Assembly: GCA_900752015.1 (NCBI GenBank)
Contig: CAADTZ010000022.1
Location: forward strand, 1-31,019
From: an uncultured Collinsella sp.
GTDB lineage: Bacteria; Actinomycetota; Coriobacteriia; Coriobacteriales; Coriobacteriaceae
DNA: 31,019 nucleotides
Direction: 5' to 3'
The position numbers and the translations under genes were made by a program. Shown here piece by piece: positions 22,029-30,077 of the stretch (position 1 is the first letter of the stretch; each line of letters begins with the position of its first letter). Under the pieces are notes generated by a model. The model worked only from the letters and a program-made list of their open reading frames with translations, had not been told where the DNA came from and searched no databases.

Positions 22029-23312
22029 TTACGCGACCGGCTCGATCTTCTCGAGGCCGCCCATGTAGGGACGCAGAACCTCGGGGATCGTGATGGTGCC
22101 GTCGGCGTTCTGGTAGTTCTCCAGAATGGCAGCCATGGTACGACCAGCCGGCAGGCCGGAACCGTTAAGGGTGTGCAGGTAGCGCGAACCCTTGAAGTTC
22201 TCGGGGTCGCGATACTTGATGTTGGCGCGACGGGCCTGGAAGTCGCCGCAATTGGAGCAGGAGCTGATCTCCTTGTAGGCGTTGTAGCTCGGCAGCCAGA
22301 CCTCGACGTCATAGGTCTGACGGGCAGAGAAGCCCAGGTCGCCGGTGCACAGGCTAATCACGCGATACGGCAGGCCCAGCTGCTGCAGCAGGTACTCGGC
22401 CTCGGCGGTCATGCTCTCGAGCTCCTCGTCGGACTCCTCCGGCTTGGCAAACTTGACCATCTCGACCTTGTCGAACTCGTGCTGGCGAATGATGCCGCGG
22501 GTGTCGCGGCCGGCGGAACCGGCCTCCTCGCGGAAGCAGGGGGTGAAGGCAGTGTAGCGACGCGGCAGGGTGTCGGCATCGAGAACCTCGCCGGCGTGCA
22601 GGTTGGTAAGCACGACCTCGGCGGTAGGGATCAGGAAGTTGTCGCCCGAGACGTGATAGGCGTCGTCCTCGAACTTGGGCAGCTGACCCGTACCGAACAT
22701 GGTCTGACGCTTGACGACGATGGGCGGCCACCACTCCTTGAAGCCACGGCTCGTGTGCGTGTCCAGGAAGAAGTTGATAAGGGCGCGCTCCAGGCGGGCG
22801 CCGGCGCCACCGAGAACGGTGAAGCGGCTGCCGGAAAGCTTGTTGCCACGCTCGAAGTCGAGGATGTCCAGATCGGTGCCCAGATCCCAGTGCGGCTTAA
22901 AGTCGAAGTCGAACTCGCGCGGGGTGCCCCAGCGGCGACGCTCGATGTTCTCGTCCTCGTCCTTACCGTACGGAGTAGCCTCGCACGGAATGTTGGGCAG
23001 GTGAGACATGAAGTCGTACTGCTCCTGCTCAAGAGCGGTACGGCGCTCGGCCAGACCGTCGATCTTCTCGTTGACGGCGCGCACGGCCTCCTTGGCGGCC
23101 TCGGCCTCGTCCTTCTTGCCCTCCTTCATCAGGGCGCCAATCTTCTTGGACTCGGCGTTACGCGTAGCCTGGAGCTCCTCGACCTCGGTGATGACGGCAC
23201 GGCGCTCGTCGTCGAGCTCAAAGAACTTCTCACGATCCCAAGACGTCTGGCGGTTAGCCATGGCGACATCGATGGCATCGGGGTTCTCGCGAACAAACTT
23301 GATATCAAGCAT
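22029..23312 (-). CDS. serS: Seryl-tRNA synthetase
   Basis: This 427-residue class II aminoacyl-tRNA synthetase charges tRNA-Ser. The N-terminal coiled-coil arm (about 30-100, Glu/Lys/Ala-rich) binds the long variable arm of tRNA-Ser. The catalytic core has TAEVVLTNLHAGE, motif 2 FREEAGSAGRDTRGIIRQHEF and motif 3 NGSGLPAGRTMAAILENYQ. ATG at 23312 (MLDIKFVRENP) is chosen over 23339 because GGAGGA lies 5 nt upstream and family members start there. No T-box leader fits in the short upstream region. It is divergent from the small membrane protein gene. A tRNA-Ser gene is 4.5 kb away. Confidence 0.97.
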   Translation of the reverse strand: MLDIKFVRENPDAIDVAMANRQTSWDREKFFELDDERRAVITEVEELQATRNAESKKIGALMKEGKKDEAEAAKEAVRAVNEKIDGLAERRTALEQEQYDFMSHLPNIPCEATPYGKDEDENIERRRWGTPREFDFDFKPHWDLGTDLDILDFERGNKLSGSRFTVLGGAGARLERALINFFLDTHTSRGFKEWWPPIVVKRQTMFGTGQLPKFEDDAYHVSGDNFLIPTAEVVLTNLHAGEVLDADTLPRRYTAFTPCFREEAGSAGRDTRGIIRQHEFDKVEMVKFAKPEESDEELESMTAEAEYLLQQLGLPYRVISLCTGDLGFSARQTYDVEVWLPSYNAYKEISSCSNCGDFQARRANIKYRDPENFKGSRYLHTLNGSGLPAGRTMAAILENYQNADGTITIPEVLRPYMGGLEKIEPVA

Positions 23313-23352
23313 TAGATCCTCCGGCGATATACATTCCATTTAGGTTGCAACC

Positions 23353-23379
23353 TTGTACATGTATGGGCAAGTATATACT
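23353..23379 (+). promoter_or_regulatory. Candidate promoter of the small membrane protein
   Basis: TTGTAC (23353-23358), 15-nt spacer, TATACT (23374-23379). The spacer is short, but the -10 is good and lies 44 nt before the ATG. Confidence 0.4.
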
Positions 23380-23423
23380 TATGAGCGTTTACGACCCAAC
23401 TCAACTACGCAAGAAGGCACCCA

Positions 23424-23597
23424 ATGGACGCAGTTTTTTCCTTTTTGTTTGGCACCCGCACCGGTTTTGCCATCCTTTTCGCCGGCGGCATCCTGTTATT
23501 TGCGATTCTTGCCTTTGTAATGGAGAAGCGTACCCATAAGATGTACGTCGACCGCGGACCCAAGTCCGAGGATGAGGAAGACAGCTTCTGGGACTAA
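23424..23597 (+). CDS. Small single-pass membrane protein (57 residues), unknown function
   Basis: The sequence starts MDAVFSFLFGTRTGFAILFA. A hydrophobic segment covers about residues 15-33 (AILFAGGILLFAILAFV), then MEKRTHKMYVDRGPKSED and an acidic tail ending in FWD. AAGAAGG lies 6 nt before the ATG, giving a well-formed start. The positive-inside pattern suggests a periplasmic N-terminus and cytoplasmic C-terminus. It is divergent from serS and convergent with proC, and followed directly by a terminator nested in a REP pair. Function unknown; the coding call rests on start signals, a plausible membrane segment and the following terminator. Confidence 0.7.
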   Translation: MDAVFSFLFGTRTGFAILFAGGILLFAILAFVMEKRTHKMYVDRGPKSEDEEDSFWD

Positions 23598-23754
23598 CCT
23601 GCCAAAAAGGGACAGGTTTATTTTGGTCGGTTTTATCTGGGCAAACGCAAGCGCCCCGCAACTGGAATTGAGCCAGTTGCGGGGCGCTTTTCGCACATAC
23701 GACAAAACCGCAGGAAAAACCTGCCAAAATAAACCTGTCCCTAAATGGCAGGTT
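23596..23754. repeat. Inverted pair of REP-like sequences filling a convergent intergenic region
   Basis: The left arm (23596-23626, AACCTGCCAAAAAGGGACAG then GTTTATTTTGG) and the right arm (23724-23754) are inverted copies matching at 28 of 31 positions. Each arm is itself partly palindromic (AACCTGCCAAAA near TTTTGGCAGGTT). The pair runs from the stop of the small membrane protein to the stop of proC and encloses a terminator. GGGAC-containing palindromes of this kind resemble REPs moved by REP-associated tyrosine transposases (inference). Confidence 0.7.
23649..23691 (+). terminator. Terminator inside the REP pair
   Basis: AAGCGCCCCGCAACTGG (23649-23665), loop AATTGAG, CCAGTTGCGGGGCGCTT (23673-23689), then TT. 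It is a 17-bp perfect stem, best for the plus-strand gene but possibly bidirectional. Confidence 0.85.
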
Positions 23755-24525
23755 TTACTGGAGAGTTGCGTCGATTGCCTTGACCAGGGCACTGCGCATG
23801 CCGGCGTCCTCGAGCGCAACGACGCCCTTGATGGTGGCACCACCGGGCGAGCATACGGCATCCTTCATCGCCGCAGGATGCTGGCCAGTTGCAAGCTGCA
23901 GCTTTGCCGTACCCAGCACCATCTGGCTCACAATGCGATAGGCATCGGCACGCGGGATACCGTGCTTGACCGCTGCATCGCCCAGGGCCTCGATTGCCAT
24001 GGCGACAAATGCCGGAGCGCAACCACCCACCGTGCCGCCCACAAACAGCAGGCTCGTATCGAGCTCGACCACCGCACCGAGCTTGCCAAGCAGATCAAGC
24101 ACCACTGCGCTCTGCTCATCACTAAGCGTGGAAGCCTTCTCGCAGGCGATGACGCCCTCGCCCACCGAAACCGGTGTGTTGGGCACCGTCGAGATGTGCG
24201 CGACGCCCGGCAGGACCTGCTCCCACTTGGCACTGTCCCAAGTCCAGGCAACCGACAGAACGACCTTGTCGGCAAGAATGTCCTTGAGCGGGGCGAATAC
24301 CTTCTCGATCATGTACGGTTTGACCGCAGCGACCACGATATCGGATGCGGCGACAACCTCGGCGGCATCGTGACAGGCGACCATGCCGCGCGCCTCGCAG
24401 CGCTCAACCAGTGCGTCGTAGCGACCCGCGCAGGCGCACATGTCGCTCACAGCTACACCGGCAGCGATCCAGCCATCGGCCATAGCGCTCGCCATATTGC
24501 CAAAACCGACAAATCCAATCTTCAT
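23755..24525 (-). CDS. proC: Pyrroline-5-carboxylate reductase
   Basis: This 256-residue cytosolic enzyme reduces 1-pyrroline-5-carboxylate to L-proline with NAD(P)H, the last step of proline synthesis. The Rossmann motif GFVGFGNMASAM is at residue 4. NTPVSVGEG and the C-terminal signature region GGCAPAFV...KDAVCSPGGATIKGVVALE are clear. Length is normal for the family (about 265). It is downstream of rlmH by 73 bp and probably shares the SPFH-rlmH transcript. The last codons abut the REP pair. Confidence 0.93.
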   Translation of the reverse strand: MKIGFVGFGNMASAMADGWIAAGVAVSDMCACAGRYDALVERCEARGMVACHDAAEVVAASDIVVAAVKPYMIEKVFAPLKDILADKVVLSVAWTWDSAKWEQVLPGVAHISTVPNTPVSVGEGVIACEKASTLSDEQSAVVLDLLGKLGAVVELDTSLLFVGGTVGGCAPAFVAMAIEALGDAAVKHGIPRADAYRIVSQMVLGTAKLQLATGQHPAAMKDAVCSPGGATIKGVVALEDAGMRSALVKAIDATLQ

Positions 24526-24598
24526 ATCTCATAGTCCTTCCAGACACATTCCTCAAAACGAAAGGTATTGTCCCACGCCATTGTTTCGTATTGCCGAC

Positions 24599-25069
24599 CT
24601 ATTTGTGATACGGCTCGCCACGACTGATCTTGCAGGCGCGGTAGATTTGCTCCAGCAGCACCACGCGCGCCAGGTTATGCGGCAAGGTAATGCGTCCAAA
24701 GCTGAGCATCTCGTCGGCGCGGGCGCGCACGTCATCGCTCACGCCGTCCGATCCGCCAATCACAAAGGCGATGTCGCTGTTACCACGCAGCATAAGATCA
24801 TCGAGCCGCGCCGAAAACTCCTCGCTCGAGCGCTCTTTGCCCTCAATGGCCAGCAGGATCACATGCGCTCGAGACGGCAAGGCAGCAAGAATCGCCGCCC
24901 CCTCCTTGTCGCGCGCGGCATCCACGCCGCCCGCCTTAGCCGGGTCGATATCGGCCACCTCGCGGATATCAACCTTGGCATAGGCACCTAGGCGCTTGGC
25001 GTACTCAGCGCACGCGTCCTTCCAAAAGCGCTCCTTGAGCTTACCGACGCAAACGACGGTGTATTTCAC
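24599..25069 (-). CDS. rlmH: 23S rRNA pseudouridine-1915 N3-methyltransferase RlmH
   Basis: This 156-residue SPOUT methyltransferase methylates pseudouridine 1915 in helix 69 of 23S rRNA, on the assembled 70S ribosome. Conserved features are VCVGKLKERFWKDACAEY at the start, FVIGGSDGVSDDVRARAD (AdoMet pocket) and the C-terminal LPHNLARVVLLEQIYRACKI with GEPYHK. The start is GTG at 25069; AAGGAG overlaps the stop of the SPFH gene, 6 nt away, so translation is coupled. Confidence 0.96.
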   Translation of the reverse strand: MKYTVVCVGKLKERFWKDACAEYAKRLGAYAKVDIREVADIDPAKAGGVDAARDKEGAAILAALPSRAHVILLAIEGKERSSEEFSARLDDLMLRGNSDIAFVIGGSDGVSDDVRARADEMLSFGRITLPHNLARVVLLEQIYRACKISRGEPYHK

Positions 25070-25075
25070 GCGCGT

Positions 25076-26014
25076 CTACTCCTTCGAATCGTTTTGAACT
25101 TTGCCGGCGGCCAGCATCTGCTCGAACATCGAGGCCGACTGCGAAAAGTCGCTCGGCAGCACGACCGTCGAGGTTTTACCCGTGCGAGCGAACTCCGTCA
25201 TCATCTCGGACCACTGCGTAAACATGAACAGTTGGTTGGCCTCGTCATTGCCGACACCCGTCTCCTGGATGATCTCGAGCGAATCTTTGATACCCAGCGC
25301 GATGGCCTTGCGCTGGTTGGCGATGCCCTCGCCCGCCTTTTCCATAGCCTCAGCCTCGGCGGTCGCCTCGGTGACGCGCTTGATGCGGTCTGCCTCAGCG
25401 AGCTCCTGTGCCGCAGCGCGCTTGCGCTGGGCGGCGTTGATGTCGTTCATGGAGTTCTCAACCTCGGTCGGCAGTGCGATTTTGGTGATGAGCGTCGACA
25501 CGAGGGTGAAGCCGTAGGCGGCCATCTGCTCGGAAACGGTAGCGTTGACATCCTTGGCGATGTCGTCCTTCTTGGCAAAGACCTCATCGAGTGTGTAGAC
25601 GGGAATCGAAGAGCGCAGGGCGTCGGTGATGAAGTCACGCATCTGGTCGACGGGCTCCTGCAGCATATAGTAGCTCTTGTAGATGCCCGAATCTGCCGGG
25701 CCGGCGCCCATGTCATAGCTCACGTGGTACTGAGCAGAGACCTCAAGGCCGATGGTCACGTTGTCCTGGGTCTTAACGTCGATGCCAAAACCGTTTTTCA
25801 TGGTTCGCAGACTCACCGTGGCGGCCTTGCGGTCGATCACGGGCACCTTCATGTGGAAGCCCGCGTTGACGATGCGGTTAAACTTGCCCAGACGCTCGAT
25901 GATCACGGCATGCTGCTGTTCAACGACGTAGCAGGCGTTGGGAAGCAGCAGCAACAGAATGATGATGGGAATCAAAAGGCTGGTAAGGGCAGCGATGATA
26001 CCGGACAACAGCAT
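25076..26014 (-). CDS. SPFH domain (stomatin/prohibitin family) membrane protein
   Basis: This 312-residue protein has an N-terminal hydrophobic anchor (about residues 4-25, IIAALTSLLIPIIILLLLL). The SPFH domain follows, with YVVEQQHAVIIERLGKFNRIVNAGFHMKVPVID. A helical region with the typical AAQRKRAAAQELAEADRIKRVTEATAEAEAM coiled stretch comes next (about 205-245). Such proteins oligomerise in membrane microdomains and often guard proteases or channels; no NfeD partner is adjacent. ATG at 26014 is preferred over 26035 because GAGGAGA lies just upstream. Confidence 0.92.
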   Translation of the reverse strand: MLLSGIIAALTSLLIPIIILLLLLPNACYVVEQQHAVIIERLGKFNRIVNAGFHMKVPVIDRKAATVSLRTMKNGFGIDVKTQDNVTIGLEVSAQYHVSYDMGAGPADSGIYKSYYMLQEPVDQMRDFITDALRSSIPVYTLDEVFAKKDDIAKDVNATVSEQMAAYGFTLVSTLITKIALPTEVENSMNDINAAQRKRAAAQELAEADRIKRVTEATAEAEAMEKAGEGIANQRKAIALGIKDSLEIIQETGVGNDEANQLFMFTQWSEMMTEFARTGKTSTVVLPSDFSQSASMFEQMLAAGKVQNDSKE

Positions 26015-26091
26015 GGTCTCTCCTCTGATAGGCACACGTTGGCATTAGGATACCCGCACGAAGCAGCTGTGTGACACCAACAAGAGGACCC

Positions 26092-26310
26092 GTGGTCAAA
26101 AAAGGCCAAATATGAGTACTGTTACCAGTTTAGTAACAGCGTATTTGGGTCAAAATCGCCTCGTTGAACCCGAGGTCTATCGAAATTACTTCATTTTGTC
26201 TCAAGGTTGAGCCAAATTAGCGTACATCTGTTGCGCAAAATGAGCAAAAATAGCTTCATGAAATGTCTCTATTTTCATGTCAGTACTCATATTTGCCACT
26301 TTTTGACCAC
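26092..26310. mobile_element. MITE-like element with 30-bp terminal inverted repeats
   Basis: The left end GTGGTCAAAAAAGGCCAAAT (26092-26121, continuing ATGAGTACTG) and the right end CAGTACTCATATTTGCCACT (26281-26310, continuing TTTTGACCAC) are inverted copies agreeing at all but about three positions. The 159-bp interior has no convincing gene. It contains a perfect hairpin CTGTTAC-N7-GTAACAG next to the left end (26119-26139), and is AT-richer than its surroundings. No clear target-site duplication was found. A structured RNA is an alternative. Confidence 0.6.
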
Positions 26311-26364
26311 AGGGACATCTACCGCGCGAAATCGATATGTCAAATCTGCCAAAACGGCCCATAA

Positions 26365-26390
26365 CAAAAAAGCTCCCATTGCTGGGAGCT
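26365..26390 (-). terminator. Terminator of tRNA-Leu
   Basis: The minus strand reads AGCTCCCA GCAA TGGGAGCT followed by TTTTTTG, 11 nt after the CCA end. Confidence 0.9.
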
Positions 26391-26401
26391 CTTTCAATCA
26401 A

Positions 26402-26488
26402 TGGTGCGGGCGAAAGGACTTGAACCTTCATGGGGTTGCCCCCATACGGACCTGAACCGTACGCGTCTGCCAATTCCGCCACGCCCGC
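26402..26488 (-). tRNA. tRNA-Leu(CAG)
   Basis: A class II tRNA. The acceptor GCGGGCG pairs with CGCCCGC; anticodon stem TACGG/CCGTA with loop TTCAGGT gives CAG, reading CUG. The variable arm is TGGGGGCAACCCCAT; the T-arm is GGTTCAAGTCC; CCA is encoded at 26402-26404. The 5' end is at 26488. Confidence 0.96.
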
Positions 26489-26499
26489 GTGCAGGAATT

Positions 26500-26528
26500 A
26501 GAATAACGGAGCGCCACCACGAACGCAA
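26500..26528 (-). promoter_or_regulatory. Promoter of tRNA-Leu
   Basis: Minus-strand -35 TTGCGT (26523-26528), 17-nt spacer, -10 TATTCT (26500-26505). It starts right after the tatD stop, so tRNA-Leu may also receive read-through from tatD. Confidence 0.75.
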
Positions 26529-26531
26529 GAA

Positions 26532-27449
26532 CTATTTTTGAAAAAGTTTGCAGGCATTCTCCCAAGCGGCTTGCGCGATTGTTTCGGCGTCCTCACCAGT
26601 GCGATCGACACGGTCGTTAACCAGCGCGTTTGCCGTAATGGAGATCATTGCGGGCTCGCATTCAAGACCGCGGATGGGCTCCGGAGCCATATACGGGCAA
26701 TCCGTCTCGAACAAAATTCGATCGAGTGGGGTTGCCGCAAATGCCTCGCGCACGTCGTCGTTGCGCTTAAAGGTGGCCGCACCACCATAGGCGATATAGC
26801 AGCCCAGCTCCACAAAGCGCTCCATCGTGGCGCGGTCCTCGCCAAAGCAGTGCAGCACACAACCGGCCTGGGGCACGCCCACCTCACGAAGCACGTTGTA
26901 CGCATCAACGTGCGAGGTGCGCTCATGGTCCGTGTCCTCGTGGCGCAGATGCAGCTCCACCGGCACGTTACGGCACACGGCAAGCTCGAGCTGACGCGCC
27001 ATGCAGTCAATCTGCACGTTATGGGGTGCCGGCGCGATATCGTCGTCATAGTCCATGTGGTAGTCCAGGCCGATTTCGCCAATACCGGCGCATAAGGAAT
27101 CATCGAGCGCGGCAACGACCTGTGCGTGAACGTCGTCGGTATAGTCCGGTGCGCCATACGGATGCACGCCGGCAAGATACTTGATCTGCGGGATATCCTG
27201 CATCGGCAGAATTTCGCGCACGAGCCAGTCGCTATAGTCCGTCACGCTGCGTTTGTCAGCGATGGGGTCGAGCATCGTCACCAACAGGTCGACGCCTGCC
27301 GCCTTGGCACGCACGAGCGTCTCAGGCACATCCTTGCCCCAGAACGAAAGTAGATGCGCATGCGTGTCGGCAAGCGGTGCCAAGGGCACGGGACAAGCAA
27401 CCGTCTTCTTTTTCTTGGTAAACGTCACACGTTCGGCATTAGGCATCAT
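26532..27449 (-). CDS. tatD: TatD family metal-dependent hydrolase (DNase)
   Basis: This 305-residue TIM-barrel hydrolase has DTHAHL near residue 28 (metal ligands), GEIGLDYH, VELHLRHED, LHCFGED and ETDCPYMAPEP. TatD proteins are metal-dependent nucleases acting on DNA ends and may serve in repair. An N-terminal extension of about 25 residues (KKKKTVACP) precedes the barrel. The start overlaps the end of rsmA by 11 nt and has AGGAG 7 nt upstream; ATG at 27446 is the alternative. The metG-tatD-rsmA neighbourhood is widely conserved in Gram-positive bacteria. Confidence 0.93.
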   Translation of the reverse strand: MMPNAERVTFTKKKKTVACPVPLAPLADTHAHLLSFWGKDVPETLVRAKAAGVDLLVTMLDPIADKRSVTDYSDWLVREILPMQDIPQIKYLAGVHPYGAPDYTDDVHAQVVAALDDSLCAGIGEIGLDYHMDYDDDIAPAPHNVQIDCMARQLELAVCRNVPVELHLRHEDTDHERTSHVDAYNVLREVGVPQAGCVLHCFGEDRATMERFVELGCYIAYGGAATFKRNDDVREAFAATPLDRILFETDCPYMAPEPIRGLECEPAMISITANALVNDRVDRTGEDAETIAQAAWENACKLFQK

Positions 27450-28299
27450 GGATTAGCTCCTGGGCCAGACGGACAAAGTCGGCAACGTCAAGCGTCTCGG
27501 CGCGCGTGGTGGGTGCGATACCGCAAGCCTCAAAGGCGGCATCGAGCACGTCTTTGGCAAAGCCGTTGGCGCTCATGGAATTGCGGATGGTCTTGCGACG
27601 CTGGGCAAATGCAGCATCAATCACGCGGGCCACAAATTCGCGATCGAGTCCTTCGGGCACCACACCGTCAACACGGTCGATACGCACGACGGCCGAGTCC
27701 ACGTGCGGCGCCGGCATAAAGCAGCGCGGCGGCACCTCAAAGCGGCCCGTCACCTGCGCATACAGGCCGAGCTTTGCCGTATAGCCGCCATAGGTCTTGT
27801 TGCCCGACACTGCGGCAATGCGATCGGCAACCTCCTTTTGCACCATGACGACGGCACGCTTGAGCGCCGGCATCGTCTGGAAAAATTGCAAAATGATCGT
27901 CGCCGCCACGTTATAGGGCAGGTTCGCGACAAACACCGTCGGCTCACCGCCCGCAGCCTGCTCAATCTGCTCCGGGCCCACCTTGAGCGCGTCGCCCATG
28001 ATAAAACGGAAGTTGGCATAGTCAGCGGCATGGGCATCGAGCACCGGCTCGAGCTCGGGATCGGCCTCGATCGACGTGACGCACGATGCCTCCTGCAGCA
28101 GCGCAAGCGCGAGCGTGCCAACACCTGGGCCAACCTCGAGCACGCGCTCATCGCCCGCAAGCTCGGCAAGCTCGCAAATACGCTCGATCACATGGTTGTC
28201 AATTAGGAAGTTCTGGCCCAAGCGATGCTTGGTCGCAAGGCCAAACTCCTCCAGCAGCTCCCTGGTTGCCGTGGGGTTTGCCAAAGGCGAAGTTGTCAT
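27439..28299 (-). CDS. rsmA: 16S rRNA (adenine1518/1519-N6)-dimethyltransferase RsmA (KsgA)
   Basis: This 286-residue AdoMet methyltransferase dimethylates two adjacent adenines in the 3'-terminal helix 45 of 16S rRNA, a late step of 30S maturation. Motifs are KHRLGQNFLID, EVGPGVGTLALALL (motif I), IEADPEL, the catalytic NLPYN and CFMPAPHVDSAVVRI. The start has AAGGAGG 5 nt before the ATG. It lies between metG (with a terminator between them) and tatD, with which it overlaps. Confidence 0.97.
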   Translation of the reverse strand: MTTSPLANPTATRELLEEFGLATKHRLGQNFLIDNHVIERICELAELAGDERVLEVGPGVGTLALALLQEASCVTSIEADPELEPVLDAHAADYANFRFIMGDALKVGPEQIEQAAGGEPTVFVANLPYNVAATIILQFFQTMPALKRAVVMVQKEVADRIAAVSGNKTYGGYTAKLGLYAQVTGRFEVPPRCFMPAPHVDSAVVRIDRVDGVVPEGLDREFVARVIDAAFAQRRKTIRNSMSANGFAKDVLDAAFEACGIAPTTRAETLDVADFVRLAQELIHDA

Positions 28300-28335
28300 G
28301 GTTGCCTCCTTAACATGGTGGCTGCATCGTAAAGC

Positions 28336-28367
28336 AAAAGGGCATGGACCGTTGCGGCCATGCCCTT
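28336..28367 (-). terminator. Terminator of metG
   Basis: The minus strand reads AAGGGCATGG CCGCAACGGT CCATGCCCTT followed by TTGCTTT. Its 10-bp perfect stem lies between metG and rsmA. Some read-through or a separate rsmA promoter is needed. Confidence 0.8.
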
Positions 28368-28406
28368 ACATCTAAACAGCAAATTGCCGATATGGCGCGC
28401 GGCGTC

Positions 28407-30008
28407 TTAGCCCAGACGCGGGAACAGCGGATCGCCCTTCTCGACGGGCTGACCACCAGCAAGCAGGCCCCAAGCGCAAATGCCCTTGAGGTCGTCGCTC
28501 GCGGCCTCGTCCTCGCAGGACAGGCGGCGCAGAGCCTCGGCAGAAGTCTGGGGCATGAGCGGCATCAGCAGGTGAGCGGCAATGCGGATGGCCTCGAGCA
28601 GGTTGTAGATCACAAACGCCAGCTCGTCAGCCTTGGCCTCGTCCTTGGCAAGTGCCCAAGGCTCGGAGTCCTCGATGTAGTGGTTGGCGGCATGGATGAG
28701 CTCCATGACCTCGTCCTTGGCTCCGCCGTAATCGAGCACGTCCATCTTGGCCATGTAGCGCTCGACCAGGCCATCGGCGATCTTTGCCAGCGGGTTGTCG
28801 AACGCATCGAACGATGCGGGCTTGGCGGGCGCGCAACCATCAAAGTACTTGCCGCTCATGTTGAGCGAACGCGAGATAAGGTTCCCCCAGCTGTTGGCCA
28901 GGTCGGCGTTGTAGACCTGCTCCATGCGATCGAAGCTGATGGCACCGTCGGTGCCGGGGACGACGTCGGTCATAAAGTAGTAGCGATAGCCCTCGACGCC
29001 CAACATGTCGATAACGTCCTGCGGAGCGATGGCGTTGCCGCGGCTCTTGGACATCTTTTCGGCCTTGCCGGTCTCGGCATTGCGCACGGTCAGGAAGCCG
29101 TGGGCAAAGACGTGCTCGGGCAGGGCCTCGCCGATGGCCATGAGCATGGCGGGCCAAATGACGCAGTGGAAGCGGATGATGTCCTTACCCACGATGTGGA
29201 ACTGCGCGGGCCAGCGATAGGCCAGCTCGGCACGCGCCTCGTCGGTGTCGACACCGTAGCCGACGGCCGTCATATAGTTGAGCAGTGCATCGAACCACAC
29301 GTAGGTCACGTGACCCTCGTCAAACGGGACCTGAATGCCCCAGTCAAAGCTCGTGCGGCTTACGGAAAGATCGTTAAGCCCGCCCTCGACAAAGCTGCGC
29401 ACCTCGTTCATGCGGAACGCAGGCTCGACAAAGTCGGGGTGCTCGTCATAGAGCTTGAGCAGCTTATCCTGGAAGGCGGAAAGCTTAAAGAAGTAGGACT
29501 CCTCCTGCACGCGCTCAAGCGGACGGTGGCAGTCGGGGCACAGGTGCTGGCCGACGCTGCCGTACTCCTCGTCGCCCTTCTGGACCTGCGTATCGGTGAA
29601 GTAGGTCTCGTCAGGCACGCAATACCAGCCGTCGTAGCTGCCCTTATACAGGTAACCGGACTCCTTCATGCGCTCCCACAGGTACTGCACGGCATGATGC
29701 TGGCGCGGCTCGGTGGTGCGGATGAAGTCGTCGTTGGAAATCTCGAGCTTGCTCCAAAGCTCCTTGAAGTGCGGAGCCTGGCTGTCGGTCCACTCCTGCG
29801 GCGTCATACCATGCTTGGCTGCGGCCTCGGCGACCTTCTCGCCGTGCTCGTCCATGCCGGTCAGGAACTTGACGTTATAGCCGGCAGAGCGACGATAGCG
29901 AGCCTGGACGTCGGCGATGATGGTGGAATAAGCCGTGCCCAGGTGCGGATCGGCGTTGACGTAGTAGATGGGCGTCGTGATAAAGAACGAAGGCTTGCTT
30001 TGATCCAT
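28407..30008 (-). CDS. metG: Methionyl-tRNA synthetase (short form)
   Basis: This 533-residue class I synthetase charges initiator and elongator tRNA-Met. It has HIGH-like HLGT (22-25), GMDEHGEKV and KMSKS (318-322). The connective domain keeps CPDC (157-160) and a lone Cys130, so zinc binding looks incomplete. The sequence ends after the anticodon-binding helices without the C-terminal EMAP/tRBD domain found in longer bacterial forms. GGAGGA lies 8 nt before the ATG. It is the upstream member of the rRNA/tRNA maintenance cluster. Confidence 0.96.
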   Translation of the reverse strand: MDQSKPSFFITTPIYYVNADPHLGTAYSTIIADVQARYRRSAGYNVKFLTGMDEHGEKVAEAAAKHGMTPQEWTDSQAPHFKELWSKLEISNDDFIRTTEPRQHHAVQYLWERMKESGYLYKGSYDGWYCVPDETYFTDTQVQKGDEEYGSVGQHLCPDCHRPLERVQEESYFFKLSAFQDKLLKLYDEHPDFVEPAFRMNEVRSFVEGGLNDLSVSRTSFDWGIQVPFDEGHVTYVWFDALLNYMTAVGYGVDTDEARAELAYRWPAQFHIVGKDIIRFHCVIWPAMLMAIGEALPEHVFAHGFLTVRNAETGKAEKMSKSRGNAIAPQDVIDMLGVEGYRYYFMTDVVPGTDGAISFDRMEQVYNADLANSWGNLISRSLNMSGKYFDGCAPAKPASFDAFDNPLAKIADGLVERYMAKMDVLDYGGAKDEVMELIHAANHYIEDSEPWALAKDEAKADELAFVIYNLLEAIRIAAHLLMPLMPQTSAEALRRLSCEDEAASDDLKGICAWGLLAGGQPVEKGDPLFPRLG

Positions 30009-30077
30009 GGGGTTTGTCCTCCAGAAAAACGTTGCATACAGGGGATGATTCTAGCGCAAGGGCTGGATATCCTCCAT

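Noticed and set aside
23313..23423. T-box leader for serS
   Set aside because: The region upstream is about 110 bp, shared with a divergent gene, and shows no T-box sequence or antiterminator.
26201..26482. Minus-strand frame beginning MAELADAYGSGPYGGNPMKV
   Set aside because: This is the well-known false translation of a tRNA-Leu gene; the sequence is tRNA-Leu(CAG).
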